Source: Oscillospiraceae bacterium (GTDB lineage: Bacteria > Bacillota > Clostridia > Oscillospirales > Ruminococcaceae). Taken from it: a stretch of 64,000 nt of DNA. Positions 24,426-33,336 of this stretch are shown here, piece by piece (position 1 is the first letter of the stretch; the number at the start of each line of letters is the position of its first letter). The notes below the pieces were generated by a model. The model worked only from the letters and a program-made list of their open reading frames with translations, had not been told where the DNA came from and made no database searches. Position numbers and translations under genes: made by a program. Where the stretch lies: NCBI GenBank assembly GCA_025757845.1, contig CP107211.1:1488001-1552000 (forward strand), in the 5' to 3' direction.

Positions 24426-24470
24426 AAGCCCTGACGCGATCTTTATTTTCAGGATCGCGCCGGGGCTTTT
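24426..24470 (+). terminator. Terminator after the HTH gene
   Basis: AAGCCC and CGCGATC pair with GATCGCG and GGGGCTT, with a small internal asymmetry, followed by TTTG. Confidence 0.8.
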
Positions 24471-24527
24471 GTTTCGCACCTGCGCGCAATGCCGTATTCC
24501 GGCCCGGAAAGAGCCTGATCCTGCACC

Positions 24528-24556
24528 TTGAATTTTTCAGAAAAGAATAGTAAAAT
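24528..24556 (+). promoter_or_regulatory. Promoter of the yicC-thiN operon
   Basis: TTGAAT (24528-24533), 17 bases, TAAAAT (24551-24556), about 90 bases before yicC. Confidence 0.75.
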
Positions 24557-24647
24557 GATACTATATGTATCGTAACATGGGCTTGTATACCCAAAGGCGG
24601 ATACATATGCCGGAAACTGTACGCAAACACACAAAAAAGGAGAACGT

Positions 24648-25526
24648 ATGATTTTAAGCATGACCGGTTTCGGCAGGGGAACCGCAGTGCGCAGCGGCCG
24701 TGAGATCACGGTGGAACTGCGCAGCGTAAACTCCCGCTATTTTGAGTATTCCTCGCGCATTCCGCGCACCTGCAGCTATCTGGACAGCCGCCTGAAAAAG
24801 CAGCTGAACGAGCGCATTACCCGCGGCAAGGTGGAGTTGAGCATGACCATCCAGAACGTGGATGCCGCCGACACGGTGGTCACCGTGAACATGGAGCTGG
24901 CCCGCAGCTATCAGCAGGCCATGCGGGATCTTTCGGAGCAGCTGGGGGTCAAGAACGACATTTCTGCCGCTGTCCTGACCCGCTTCCCGGATGTGCTGGC
25001 CACCCGCCACGCCGATGTGGACGAAGAGCAGCTGTGGGAAGATGTGTCTGCCGTCACGGCCCAGGCACTGGACCGTTTTGTGGAGATGCGTGCTGCCGAG
25101 GGTGCCAAGATGAAGGCCGACGTGGAAAACCGCCTGAACTTCCTGGAGGAATGCGTCGGCAAGGTGGAGACCCTGAGCGCAGGCCGGGTGGAGGCCTATA
25201 CCAACCGCCTGTACGAAAAACTCAAGGTCATTCTGGAGGACCGCGACATCGACGATGCCCGCGTGCTGACCGAAGCCGCCATCTTTGGCGACAAGACCGC
25301 CGTGGATGAGGAGACCGTCCGCCTGCGCAGCCACATCTCGCAGTACCGCGGGATCCTGCAGCTGAACGAGCCGGTGGGCCGCAAGCTGGACTTCCTGACG
25401 CAGGAGCTGAACCGCGAAACGAATACCATCGGCTCCAAGTGTCAGGATCTGGACATCACCCGCATCGTGGTGGATATGAAGGCGGAGATCGAGAAGATCC
25501 GCGAGCAGATCCAGAATCTGGAGTGA
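24648..25526 (+). CDS. yicC: YicC/YloC family endoribonuclease
   Basis: 292 residues, full length. The family start MILSMTGFGRG and ELRSVNSRYFE are present, as are SHISQYRGILQLNEPVGRKLDFLTQELNRETNTIGSKC and the end V-x-M-K-A-E-I-E-K-I-R-E-Q. Homologues are reported to be RNA endonucleases affecting small-RNA decay. AAAAGGAG precedes the ATG. It is first gene of the long housekeeping operon and directly upstream of remA, as in Bacillus. Confidence 0.93.
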   Translation: MILSMTGFGRGTAVRSGREITVELRSVNSRYFEYSSRIPRTCSYLDSRLKKQLNERITRGKVELSMTIQNVDAADTVVTVNMELARSYQQAMRDLSEQLGVKNDISAAVLTRFPDVLATRHADVDEEQLWEDVSAVTAQALDRFVEMRAAEGAKMKADVENRLNFLEECVGKVETLSAGRVEAYTNRLYEKLKVILEDRDIDDARVLTEAAIFGDKTAVDEETVRLRSHISQYRGILQLNEPVGRKLDFLTQELNRETNTIGSKCQDLDITRIVVDMKAEIEKIREQIQNLE

Positions 25527-25550
25527 TACAGACTTTTTCGGAGGAATGCA

Positions 25551-25832
25551 ATGAAGCTGATCAACATCGGGTTTGGCAATATGGTCAGCGCGGGCCGGGT
25601 CGTGGCAGTGGTCAGCCCGGATTCTGCGCCGGTCAAGCGTCTTGTCAAGGAAGCGCGGGAGCGCGGCATGCTGATCGACGCTTCCTATGGGCGCAGCACC
25701 CGTGCCGTGCTCATCATGGATTCCGATCATGTGGTGCTCTCGGCCCTTCAGCCGGAAACGGTGGCCAACCGTGCGGCCGGGCAGGAGAGCAAGGGAACAA
25801 CAGAGGAGGAACAGACCCATGGAGAAGGATAA
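25551..25832 (+). CDS. remA: RemA/DUF370 family DNA-binding regulator
   Basis: 93 residues. [32 protein letters not shown] and [27 protein letters not shown] match RemA, which in Bacillus activates biofilm matrix genes and forms a ring-shaped DNA-binding oligomer. The role in this organism is unknown. The C-terminal 20 residues are hydrophilic and overlap the start of gmk by 14 bases. CGGAGGA precedes the ATG. Confidence 0.93.
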   Translation: MKLINIGFGNMVSAGRVVAVVSPDSAPVKRLVKEARERGMLIDASYGRSTRAVLIMDSDHVVLSALQPETVANRAAGQESKGTTEEEQTHGEG

Positions 25833-26391
25833 ATTTCTGTTTGTTGTGTCCGGTGCCGCCGGCACCGGCAAGGACAGCGTGGTCAAGGCACTGCGCGAGG
25901 CCCATCCGGAGATCGAAAAAACCGTGTCTGCCACCACCCGCAGCCCCCGCCCCGGGGAGCAGGAAGGTGTGGATTACTACTACCGCACCCAGGAGCAGTT
26001 CCGTCAGCTGATCGACACCGATCAGGTGGTGGAATACAACTTCTACAACGGCAACTACTACGGCACCCTGCGCGAGGAAGTGGACAAGCGTCTGGAAGCC
26101 GGCAAACTGGTGGTTCTGGTCATCGACGTGCACGGCGCTGCCAACATCCGCCGGATGTTCCCGGGTGCTACTACGGTGTTCCTGCTGCCGCCGTCGGTGG
26201 AAGAACTGGAACACCGCCTGCGTGGCCGCGGAACCGAGACCGAAGAAAGCATCCGCGAGCGTCTGGCCACGGCCCAGAGCGAGCTGGCCGAGCAGGATAA
26301 GTTCACCCTCAAGCTGGTCAACAACGAGGTAGCATCCTGCGCAGAAGAGCTGTATCAGGTCATCTGCCGCCGCGCCGGGATCGCACAGTAA
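25819..26391 (+). CDS. gmk: Guanylate kinase
   Basis: A 190-residue enzyme phosphorylating GMP to GDP with ATP. Family motifs are [19 protein letters not shown] (GMP site), [17 protein letters not shown] and the C-terminal [16 protein letters not shown]. The P-loop reads [10 protein letters not shown], with Asp where Ser/Thr/Gly is usual after GK, and Ser at the next position. AGGAGGA lies within the end of remA, so the two genes are coupled. In Bacillus rpoZ follows; here priA follows. Confidence 0.94.
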   Translation: MEKDKFLFVVSGAAGTGKDSVVKALREAHPEIEKTVSATTRSPRPGEQEGVDYYYRTQEQFRQLIDTDQVVEYNFYNGNYYGTLREEVDKRLEAGKLVVLVIDVHGAANIRRMFPGATTVFLLPPSVEELEHRLRGRGTETEESIRERLATAQSELAEQDKFTLKLVNNEVASCAEELYQVICRRAGIAQ

Positions 26392-26417
26392 ATCAAACCG
26401 CAAAGGAGCCCGTGCCC

Positions 26418-28679
26418 ATGCCAAAAACGGTGGGTGTTGCCGTAAGCAACGCGACCTTCCATTTTGATAAACTGTACACCTATGCCGTTTTGCCGGAGCA
26501 TCAGGACAAGGTGCGTCTGGGCAGCATGGTGCTGGTGCCCTTTGGCCGGGGCAGCCGCGCCCGCATGGGGGTGGTGCTGGCCTGTGACGCCGAGCCGGAA
26601 CATTCCAAGCTCAAGTTTCTGTTCGACGTGGCTCCGGCGTCGGCCTGTCTGACCCCGGAGCTGCTGCGGCTGGTGCACTTTCTGAAGGAGCGCACCTTCT
26701 GCACCTATTACGAGGCGGTCAAGGCGGTCATCCCTTACGGGGCACAGTACAAGCCCACCGTGGCGGCCGATGGGGTTACGCCCGTGCTGCAAAAGCAGCT
26801 GGTCCGTCATACAGAAAATTCCTACCGGTTGGCCGGTACCCTGCCGCAAAAGCCGAAGCCCACCGCCAAACAGCTGGCGGCCGTGGCCCTGCTGGGCGGC
26901 GGCCCCCGCACCCTGACGGAGCTGGAAGAAAAGGGCATCAGCCGCGCCGTGCTGGACAATCTCTGTACCAAAGGCGTGCTGGAATGCACCAAGGTGAACA
27001 AATCCATCGACCTGTATGCCTCCATCCCGTTGCAGAATGAGCCCATCGTGCTCACGCAGGAGCAGCAGGCCGCTTATGACGCGCTGCTGCCGAAATTGGA
27101 GGACGCCGCCCCGCATTCGGCCCTGCTGTATGGCGTGACCGGCAGCGGCAAAACGCTGGTATTCTTAAAGCTCATTGCCCGGTGTCTGGAGCTGGGCAAA
27201 CGTGCGCTGGTGCTGGTGCCGGAGATCAGCCTGACACCGCAGATGATCCTGCGGCTCAAGCGGCAGTTTGGCCGCCGGGTGGCGGTGCAGCATTCGGCCC
27301 TCAACCACACCGAACGTCTGCTGCAATGGCAGATGATCCAGGACGGCGGTGCCGACATCGTGGTGGGCACCCGCAGCGCGATCTTCTCACCGCTGGAAAA
27401 CATCGGCCTGATCATCGTGGACGAGGAACAGGAACATACCTACCGTTCCGAGTCAGCGCCCCGCTACTCCGCCCATGAAGTGGCCCGGCAGCGTGCCGCC
27501 GAGAATGGTGCCCTGCTGCTGCTGGCCAGCGCCACCCCCAGCACCGAGAGCTTTTACGCGGCCCGGAACGGCCGCACCCAGCTGGTGCGGCTTACCCAGC
27601 GTTACGGCGGCAATCCGCTGCCCCGGGTGCAGATCGTGGATATGCGGGCCGAGCTGGCCTCCGGCAACCCGCGGGAGATCAGCCTTGCACTGGAAGATGC
27701 CATCCGCCGCAATCTGGAGGCGAAAAAGCAGACCATTTTGCTCTTGAACCGCCGGGGCTACCAGACCATGGCCCAGTGCAAGGACTGCCGCGAGGTACTG
27801 AAATGCTCCAAGTGCAGCGTGCCCATGGTGTATCATAAGTCAGCCCACAAGCTGCTGTGCCACTACTGCGGCAGCCAGATGGACCCGCCGCCCACGGTCT
27901 GCCCGACTTGCGGCGGCAAGCTGCAATACCGGGGCTTCGGCACCCAGAAAGCTGAGGAAGAGCTGGCAAAGCTGTTTCCGGAAGCACGGGTGCTGCGCAT
28001 GGATCAGGACTCCACCGCCGCCAAGGACGCTCACGAAAAACTGCTGGCAAAGTTTGCAAACCATGAGTACGACATCATGGTGGGCACCCAGATGGTGGCC
28101 AAGGGCCTCGATTTTGAGGACGTGACCCTTGTGGGCGTGCTGGGCATCGACTCGCTGCTGTTCGCACAGGGCTTCCGCGCCTACGAGAATGTGTTCAGCC
28201 TCATCACGCAGGTAGTGGGCCGTAGCGGCCGTGCAAAGGACCCCGGCTTTGCCATCATCCAGACCACCGACCCCGACAACCCGGTGCTCAACCTTGCCGC
28301 CGCACAGGACTACGACGCCTTTTTCGAGCAGGAGATCGCGTACCGGAAACTGGGCCTGTACCCGCCCTTCTGCGGGCTGTGCGTCATCGGCTTTGCCGGG
28401 CCAAAGGAAATCGAAGTGGCCCGGGCCGCCGCCCGATTCTCGGCATTGCTGGGGCAGCAGGCGGCAAAACAGCCCGACCTGCCTTTGCGGGTGCTGGGCC
28501 CCACGCCGGGCAGCATTGAAAAGATCAACGACAGTTACCGCTACAAGCTCACCGTCAAGTGCCGCAACGACCGACGCTTCCGCGACCTGGTGCGCAGTAC
28601 GCTGGACTGTTATGAACAAGAAAAACTTCCGTCCAAGGCCACCGTTGTGGTGGACCTGCATTCGGACGGTGATATCTGA
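26418..28679 (+). CDS. priA: Primosomal replication restart helicase PriA
   Basis: 753 residues. An N-terminal 3'-DNA-binding domain (VAVSNATFHFDKLYTY) is followed by a wedge region. The helicase core has GVTGSGKT (Walker A), IIVDEEQEHTY (DEEH-type motif II), ASATPSTES and VGTQMVAKGLDFEDVTLVGV. Two Cys4 zinc sites bind within the core (CKDCREVLKCSKC and CHYCGS...CPTCGG). PriA reloads the replisome at stalled forks. ATG 26418 has AAAGGAG 9 bases upstream. coaBC, usual before priA in Bacillus, is absent. Confidence 0.96.
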   Translation: MPKTVGVAVSNATFHFDKLYTYAVLPEHQDKVRLGSMVLVPFGRGSRARMGVVLACDAEPEHSKLKFLFDVAPASACLTPELLRLVHFLKERTFCTYYEAVKAVIPYGAQYKPTVAADGVTPVLQKQLVRHTENSYRLAGTLPQKPKPTAKQLAAVALLGGGPRTLTELEEKGISRAVLDNLCTKGVLECTKVNKSIDLYASIPLQNEPIVLTQEQQAAYDALLPKLEDAAPHSALLYGVTGSGKTLVFLKLIARCLELGKRALVLVPEISLTPQMILRLKRQFGRRVAVQHSALNHTERLLQWQMIQDGGADIVVGTRSAIFSPLENIGLIIVDEEQEHTYRSESAPRYSAHEVARQRAAENGALLLLASATPSTESFYAARNGRTQLVRLTQRYGGNPLPRVQIVDMRAELASGNPREISLALEDAIRRNLEAKKQTILLLNRRGYQTMAQCKDCREVLKCSKCSVPMVYHKSAHKLLCHYCGSQMDPPPTVCPTCGGKLQYRGFGTQKAEEELAKLFPEARVLRMDQDSTAAKDAHEKLLAKFANHEYDIMVGTQMVAKGLDFEDVTLVGVLGIDSLLFAQGFRAYENVFSLITQVVGRSGRAKDPGFAIIQTTDPDNPVLNLAAAQDYDAFFEQEIAYRKLGLYPPFCGLCVIGFAGPKEIEVARAAARFSALLGQQAAKQPDLPLRVLGPTPGSIEKINDSYRYKLTVKCRNDRRFRDLVRSTLDCYEQEKLPSKATVVVDLHSDGDI

Positions 28680-28700
28680 TAATTTTTGGAGGTACCATTT

Positions 28701-29237
28701 ATGGCAATCCGCAACATTGTAAAAGAAGGCGACCCCATCCTGAACAAGGTCTGCCGCCCCGTTACCAACTTTGACGATCGTCTGGCCACCCTGCTGGATG
28801 ATATGCGTGAGACCATGATCGCCGCCGACGGCGTGGGTCTGGCCGGCCCGCAGGTGGGCATACTGCGCCGCCTGTTCGTGGTGTGGGACACCACCGACGC
28901 ACCGGAAGAGATCCCGGAGGATTACGAGTACAAGTTCATCGACTTTGTGAACCCCGAGATCCTCGCGGTGTCTGAGGATGAGGAGACCGCCTATGAGGGC
29001 TGCCTGTCCTTCCCGGGGCACAACGGTGCGGTGACCCGTCCCGCCGCCGTCAAGGTGCGTGCACAGGACCGCCACGGCAACTGGTTTGAACTGGAAGCCG
29101 AGGACCTGCTGGCCCGCTGCATCCAGCATGAGAACGACCATCTGGACGGCATCACCATCATGCAGTCCAGCGAATATTTCTACGAGGACACCGAAGAGGG
29201 CAAGAAAGCCGCCCGTGAAGCGAAAGGAAACAATTGA
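28701..29237 (+). CDS. def: Peptide deformylase
   Basis: 178 residues. The three motifs GVGLAGPQVG, EGCLSFPG and QHENDHLDG provide the Cys and two His metal ligands and the catalytic Glu. It removes formyl groups from new proteins. TTGGAGG precedes ATG 28701. The stop overlaps the fmt start by one base, coupling deformylase with formylation. Confidence 0.96.
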   Translation: MAIRNIVKEGDPILNKVCRPVTNFDDRLATLLDDMRETMIAADGVGLAGPQVGILRRLFVVWDTTDAPEEIPEDYEYKFIDFVNPEILAVSEDEETAYEGCLSFPGHNGAVTRPAAVKVRAQDRHGNWFELEAEDLLARCIQHENDHLDGITIMQSSEYFYEDTEEGKKAAREAKGNN

Positions 29238-30157
29238 TGCGCATTCTGTTCATGGGCACGCCGGACATTGCCGCCGAGTGCCTGAAAGCCCTGTATTCCG
29301 CCGGGCATGACATCTGCGCGGTATACACCCGGCGCGACAAGCCTGTGGGCCGCAAGCAGGTGCTCACGGCCCCGCCGGTCAAGGAAGTGGCACTGGAGCA
29401 CGGCACCCCGGTATTCCAGCCCCGCACCCTGCGGGACGGCAGCGAGGATGCCAACATCCGTGCCCTTGCCCCGGAACTGATCGTGGTGGTGGCTTACGGC
29501 TGCATCCTGCCCAAGTCGGTGCTGGAGCTGCCGAAGTACGGCTGCATCAACCTGCACGTCTCGCTGCTGCCGAAGTACCGCGGCAGTGCTCCGGTGCAGT
29601 GGTCGGTGCTGAACGGTGATGCCGAGACCGGCGTGTCCATCATGCAGATGGACGAAGGTCTGGACACCGGCGACGTACTGCGCTGCGAGAAGATCGCCAT
29701 CGGCCCGGAGGAGACCAGCGGCGAGCTGTTCGACCGGGTGACGGCCGTGGGTGCCCGCGTGCTGTGCGAGGTGGTTCCGGCCATTGCTGCCGGGACCCTG
29801 ACGCCGCAGCCCCAGGACCATGCAAACGCTACGCTGGCCCCGATGCTGAACAAGGAAATGGCGGAGTTCCGCCTGACCGAGTCCGCCGCCCACATCCACA
29901 ACTGGGTGCGCGGCATGAACCCCTGGCCCTGCGCCTGGTTCGTGACCTCCGGCGGCAAAAAGGTCAAGGTGATGGAGTGCCGTGCGGTCGCCTCTCAGGG
30001 GGAAGCCCCGGGCACCGTGCTGGCAACAAAGCCCCTCACCGTGGCCTGTGCTGACGGCGGCATCCAGCTGCTGCAGGTGGTGCCGGAAGGCAAAAAGCCC
30101 ATGGATGGCACCTCCTTTGCGGCCGGTCTGCGCCTGAAAACGGGGGACGTCCTCTGA
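29237..30157 (+). CDS. fmt: Methionyl-tRNA formyltransferase
   Basis: A 306-residue enzyme that formylates initiator Met-tRNA using 10-formyl-THF. Motifs are MRILFMGTPDIAAECL, NLHVSLLPKYRGSAPVQW (SLLP with the catalytic His/Asn region), MDEGLDTGDVL and the C-terminal OB-like domain from about 205. The start overlaps the def stop (TGATG) and its own stop overlaps the rsmB start. Confidence 0.96.
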   Translation: MRILFMGTPDIAAECLKALYSAGHDICAVYTRRDKPVGRKQVLTAPPVKEVALEHGTPVFQPRTLRDGSEDANIRALAPELIVVVAYGCILPKSVLELPKYGCINLHVSLLPKYRGSAPVQWSVLNGDAETGVSIMQMDEGLDTGDVLRCEKIAIGPEETSGELFDRVTAVGARVLCEVVPAIAAGTLTPQPQDHANATLAPMLNKEMAEFRLTESAAHIHNWVRGMNPWPCAWFVTSGGKKVKVMECRAVASQGEAPGTVLATKPLTVACADGGIQLLQVVPEGKKPMDGTSFAAGLRLKTGDVL

Positions 30158-31479
30158 TGGCGGCCAATCCGCGGGCGGCAGCGGTCGCCGCGCTGGTGCG
30201 GCAGGAGCAGGACGGCTTTTCCAACCTGATCCTGGACGCCGAACTCAAGCGCCAGAAGCTGGAAGGCCGCGACAAGGCCTTTGCCAGTGCCATTTTTTAC
30301 ACAGTGCTGGAACACCGGGGTACACTGGACTATATTCTGGAACAGTTTCTGCCCAAGGGTCTGGCAAAGCTGGATGCCCCGGTGCGCGAGATCTTGCGTG
30401 CTGCGCTGGCACAGGCCCGCTATATGCAGGTGCCGGTGTCAGCTGCCGTCAATGAGGCGGTCAAGCTGACCCGGAGCTTTAAAAAATCCAGTGCATCGGG
30501 GCTGGTCAACGCTGTGCTGCGCCGCGCCTGTACCTATGATCTGGACACGGCAGTGTTCAGGGATGACATAGAGCGCCTGATGGTGCTGGGCTCGGCCGGG
30601 CGGGATGTAGCAGAATTCCTGTACAAGAACTACCCGGACGAAGCAGTGGACATCCTCACCTACAAGGCAGACGGCGGCCTGACCAGCCTGCGGGCAAACC
30701 CGCTCAAAGCGGACGCCGCTGCGCTGTGCGAAAAGCTCACTGCACTCGGTGTGCGGGAGGTGCGGCAGGGCGTAGTGCCCGGCAGTGTGTTGGCCCGATT
30801 CGAGGGCAGCCCCGCCGACCAGGAACTGTTCCGGCAGGGATATTACCATGTGGAGGGGCAGGCCAGCCAGCTGGCGGCCCTTTGTGTGGAGGCAAAACCC
30901 GGTGAGACCGTGCTGGACCTGTGCGCCGCGCCCGGCGGCAAGACCCTGCTGCTGGCCGAGGAAATGCAGAATAGCGGTACACTGTACAGCTGCGACGCGG
31001 CGGAGAACCGCGTACAGCTCATCCGCACCGCCGTGGAACGGATGGGCTTTACCAATGTGAAAACCCTGTGCAATGACGCAACGCAGACAAACCCGGCCCT
31101 GCCGCAGGCCGACCGCATTCTGGCGGATGTGCCCTGCAGCGGTCTGGGCATTCTGGCAAAAAAGCCGGATCTGCGCTATAAAAAGCTGGACCCGGCCCGG
31201 CAGGCTGAATTATTGGCCACCCAGGCGGCCATTCTGGATACAGCGGCCCGGCTGCTCAAGGCCGGCGGGCGGCTGGTCTACTCTACCTGCACCATCGCGC
31301 CGGAAGAAAACCAGCTGCAGATCCGCGCATTCCTGCAGCGGCACCCGGAGTTCTGCGTGGCAGAGCCTGCCGTGGCCTTCCCGGCAGGCATGACGGTAAC
31401 CGAATACGGGGCGCTCTCGGTGCCCACCCGCACCGGCATGGACGGCTTTTTCCTCTGTGCGCTGCAAAAAACGCGCTGA
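30157..31479 (+). CDS. rsmB: 16S rRNA (cytosine-967-C5)-methyltransferase RsmB
   Basis: 440 residues. An N-terminal NusB-like helical domain (about 1-130) precedes a SAM-dependent m5C methyltransferase: VLDLCAAPGGKTLLLAEEM (SAM), DVPCSGLGILAKKPDL (catalytic PC motif) and LVYSTCTIAPEENQ (second Cys). It starts on the fmt stop codon (TGATGG), so it is translationally coupled. Confidence 0.95.
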   Translation: MAANPRAAAVAALVRQEQDGFSNLILDAELKRQKLEGRDKAFASAIFYTVLEHRGTLDYILEQFLPKGLAKLDAPVREILRAALAQARYMQVPVSAAVNEAVKLTRSFKKSSASGLVNAVLRRACTYDLDTAVFRDDIERLMVLGSAGRDVAEFLYKNYPDEAVDILTYKADGGLTSLRANPLKADAAALCEKLTALGVREVRQGVVPGSVLARFEGSPADQELFRQGYYHVEGQASQLAALCVEAKPGETVLDLCAAPGGKTLLLAEEMQNSGTLYSCDAAENRVQLIRTAVERMGFTNVKTLCNDATQTNPALPQADRILADVPCSGLGILAKKPDLRYKKLDPARQAELLATQAAILDTAARLLKAGGRLVYSTCTIAPEENQLQIRAFLQRHPEFCVAEPAVAFPAGMTVTEYGALSVPTRTGMDGFFLCALQKTR

Positions 31480-31530
31480 GAGGTGCAATGCCGCCGTGTA
31501 CTGGTTCGTATTGATCAATAGGAGAACACA

Positions 31531-32571
31531 ATGGAACAAAAACGCTGTATTTCTTCGCTGACGCTGGCGGAGCTTTCCGCTGAGCTCAAGGCGCTGGGGC
31601 AGCCGGGCTTCCGGGCCAAGCAGATCTTCCACTGGGTGCACCAGAAGCTGGTCACCGAATTTTCGGCCATGACCGACCAGCCCAAGACCCTGCTGGCCAA
31701 GCTGGAAGAAACCTTCTACATCGCTGCCCCGCAGATCGAGCGCCGTCAGGAAGCAAAGGACGGCACCGTGAAGTATCTGCTGCGCATGGCCGACGGCAAC
31801 TGCATCGAAACGGTGGTCATGCGCTACCACTACGGCAACACGGTGTGCGTGTCCACTCAGGTAGGCTGCCGCATGGGCTGCCGCTTCTGCGCATCCACCC
31901 AGGCCGGGCGTGTGCGCAACCTGGAAGCCGGTGAGATCTGCTCCGAGATCTACACCGCCCAGAAGGACATCGGGGAGCGCATTTCCCACATCGTGCTCAT
32001 GGGCATCGGCGAGCCACTGGACAATTTTGACGAAGTGATGCGTTTTCTGGAAAACATCACCTCACCGGAGGGCGTCAACATCGGCATGCGCAACATCAGC
32101 CTGTCTACCTGCGGCCTGGTGCCCAAGATCGACATGTTGGCCGAAAAGAAGCTGCAGCTCACCCTGTCGGTGTCACTGCACGCCCCCAACAACCAGATCC
32201 GCAGCAGCATGATGCCGGTCAACGACGCTTACCCGGTGGAGCAGCTGATCCAGACCGTGCGACGCTATCAGGACACCACCGGACGCCGCGTCAGCTTTGA
32301 ATACTCCATGGTGCGCGGCGTCAACGACTCCGACGCCTGTGCAAAGCAGCTGGCGGACCTGATCCGCGGCATGGGTGCTCACGTCAACCTGATCCCCATC
32401 AACCCCGTGGACGGCAGCCCCTACTCCGCGACCGATGCGGCCAATGTGCGCCGTTTCCAGCAGAAGCTGGAAAGTCTGGGCGTCAACGCTACGGTCCGCC
32501 GCCGTCTGGGCAGCGAGATCAGCGCCGCCTGCGGCCAGCTGCGCCGCGATGAAATGAACGGGAAGGCATAA
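31531..32571 (+). CDS. rlmN: Dual-specificity 23S rRNA/tRNA m2A methyltransferase RlmN (radical SAM)
   Basis: A 346-residue radical SAM enzyme methylating A2503 of 23S rRNA and A37 of some tRNAs at C2. The cluster motif is CRMGCRFCAST. Other family parts are FRAKQIFHWVHQK at the N-terminus, MGIGEPLDN, LSVSLHAPN and the C-terminal catalytic Cys region GSEISAACGQLR. AGGAGA precedes the ATG. Confidence 0.96.
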   Translation: MEQKRCISSLTLAELSAELKALGQPGFRAKQIFHWVHQKLVTEFSAMTDQPKTLLAKLEETFYIAAPQIERRQEAKDGTVKYLLRMADGNCIETVVMRYHYGNTVCVSTQVGCRMGCRFCASTQAGRVRNLEAGEICSEIYTAQKDIGERISHIVLMGIGEPLDNFDEVMRFLENITSPEGVNIGMRNISLSTCGLVPKIDMLAEKKLQLTLSVSLHAPNNQIRSSMMPVNDAYPVEQLIQTVRRYQDTTGRRVSFEYSMVRGVNDSDACAKQLADLIRGMGAHVNLIPINPVDGSPYSATDAANVRRFQQKLESLGVNATVRRRLGSEISAACGQLRRDEMNGKA

Positions 32572-32586
32572 CAGAGGGAGAAGCCT

Positions 32587-33336
32587 ATGAAACTTGCAGG
32601 AAAAACGGACGTCGGGCTTGTCCGGCAGGACAATCAGGACGATTACCGTGCTGGGCAGCTGCCCGGGGATGCGGCTTGGGCCCTGGTGTGCGACGGCATG
32701 GGCGGCGCACGCGGCGGCAGGGAAGCATCCCAGAGCGCATGCGATGTGATCGAGCGCTGTTTTCAGGAGCACTACAACAAATGTCTGCCCGGAGAGGAAG
32801 AGCTCTTTCTCAAACGGACGCTGGTCAGCGCCAACCGCTTTGTGTTCCAGAAGTCCATCCGGGAAGAGTCTCTGGCCGGTATGGGCACCACGGCGGTGTG
32901 CGCACTGGTGCGCTCCGGCAAAGCCTATCTGTGCCACGCAGGCGACTCCCGTGCCTATCTGTTCCGGGACGGCAGCCTGGCCCAGCTCACCCATGATCAC
33001 TCCTATGTGCAGGAGCTGGTGGACTGCGGCACCATCACCGTGGAGGAAGCCGAGCATCACCCCCAGAAGAACATCATCACCCGGGCGCTGGGCGTGGATT
33101 ACCGCCTGGACCCGGAGTTCACCAGTGTGGCTGTGCATCCGGGCGACATTCTGCTGCTGTGCTCCGACGGCCTGACCAACGCGGTACCCCGGCCTCAGCT
33201 GGAACAGCTGCTGCGTACTGGCAGCTTCTACGACCTGCCGGATCTGCTGATCCGGGCCGCCAACGAGAACGGCGGCAAGGACAACATCACGGCCTTGCTG
33301 CTGGGCGTGGAGCCGCTGGAGGTGCACCATGGATAA
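32587..33336 (+). CDS. prpC: PP2C-type Ser/Thr protein phosphatase (PrpC/Stp)
   Basis: 249 residues. The PPM metal-binding motifs are present: TDVGLVRQDNQDDY, LVCDGMGGARGG, GMGTTAVCAL, AGDSRAYL, LLLCSDGLTNAV and GGKDNITALL. It removes phosphates added by the PASTA kinase encoded just downstream (8-base overlap), forming an antagonistic signalling pair that usually controls cell-wall synthesis and translation. Confidence 0.96.
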   Translation: MKLAGKTDVGLVRQDNQDDYRAGQLPGDAAWALVCDGMGGARGGREASQSACDVIERCFQEHYNKCLPGEEELFLKRTLVSANRFVFQKSIREESLAGMGTTAVCALVRSGKAYLCHAGDSRAYLFRDGSLAQLTHDHSYVQELVDCGTITVEEAEHHPQKNIITRALGVDYRLDPEFTSVAVHPGDILLLCSDGLTNAVPRPQLEQLLRTGSFYDLPDLLIRAANENGGKDNITALLLGVEPLEVHHG

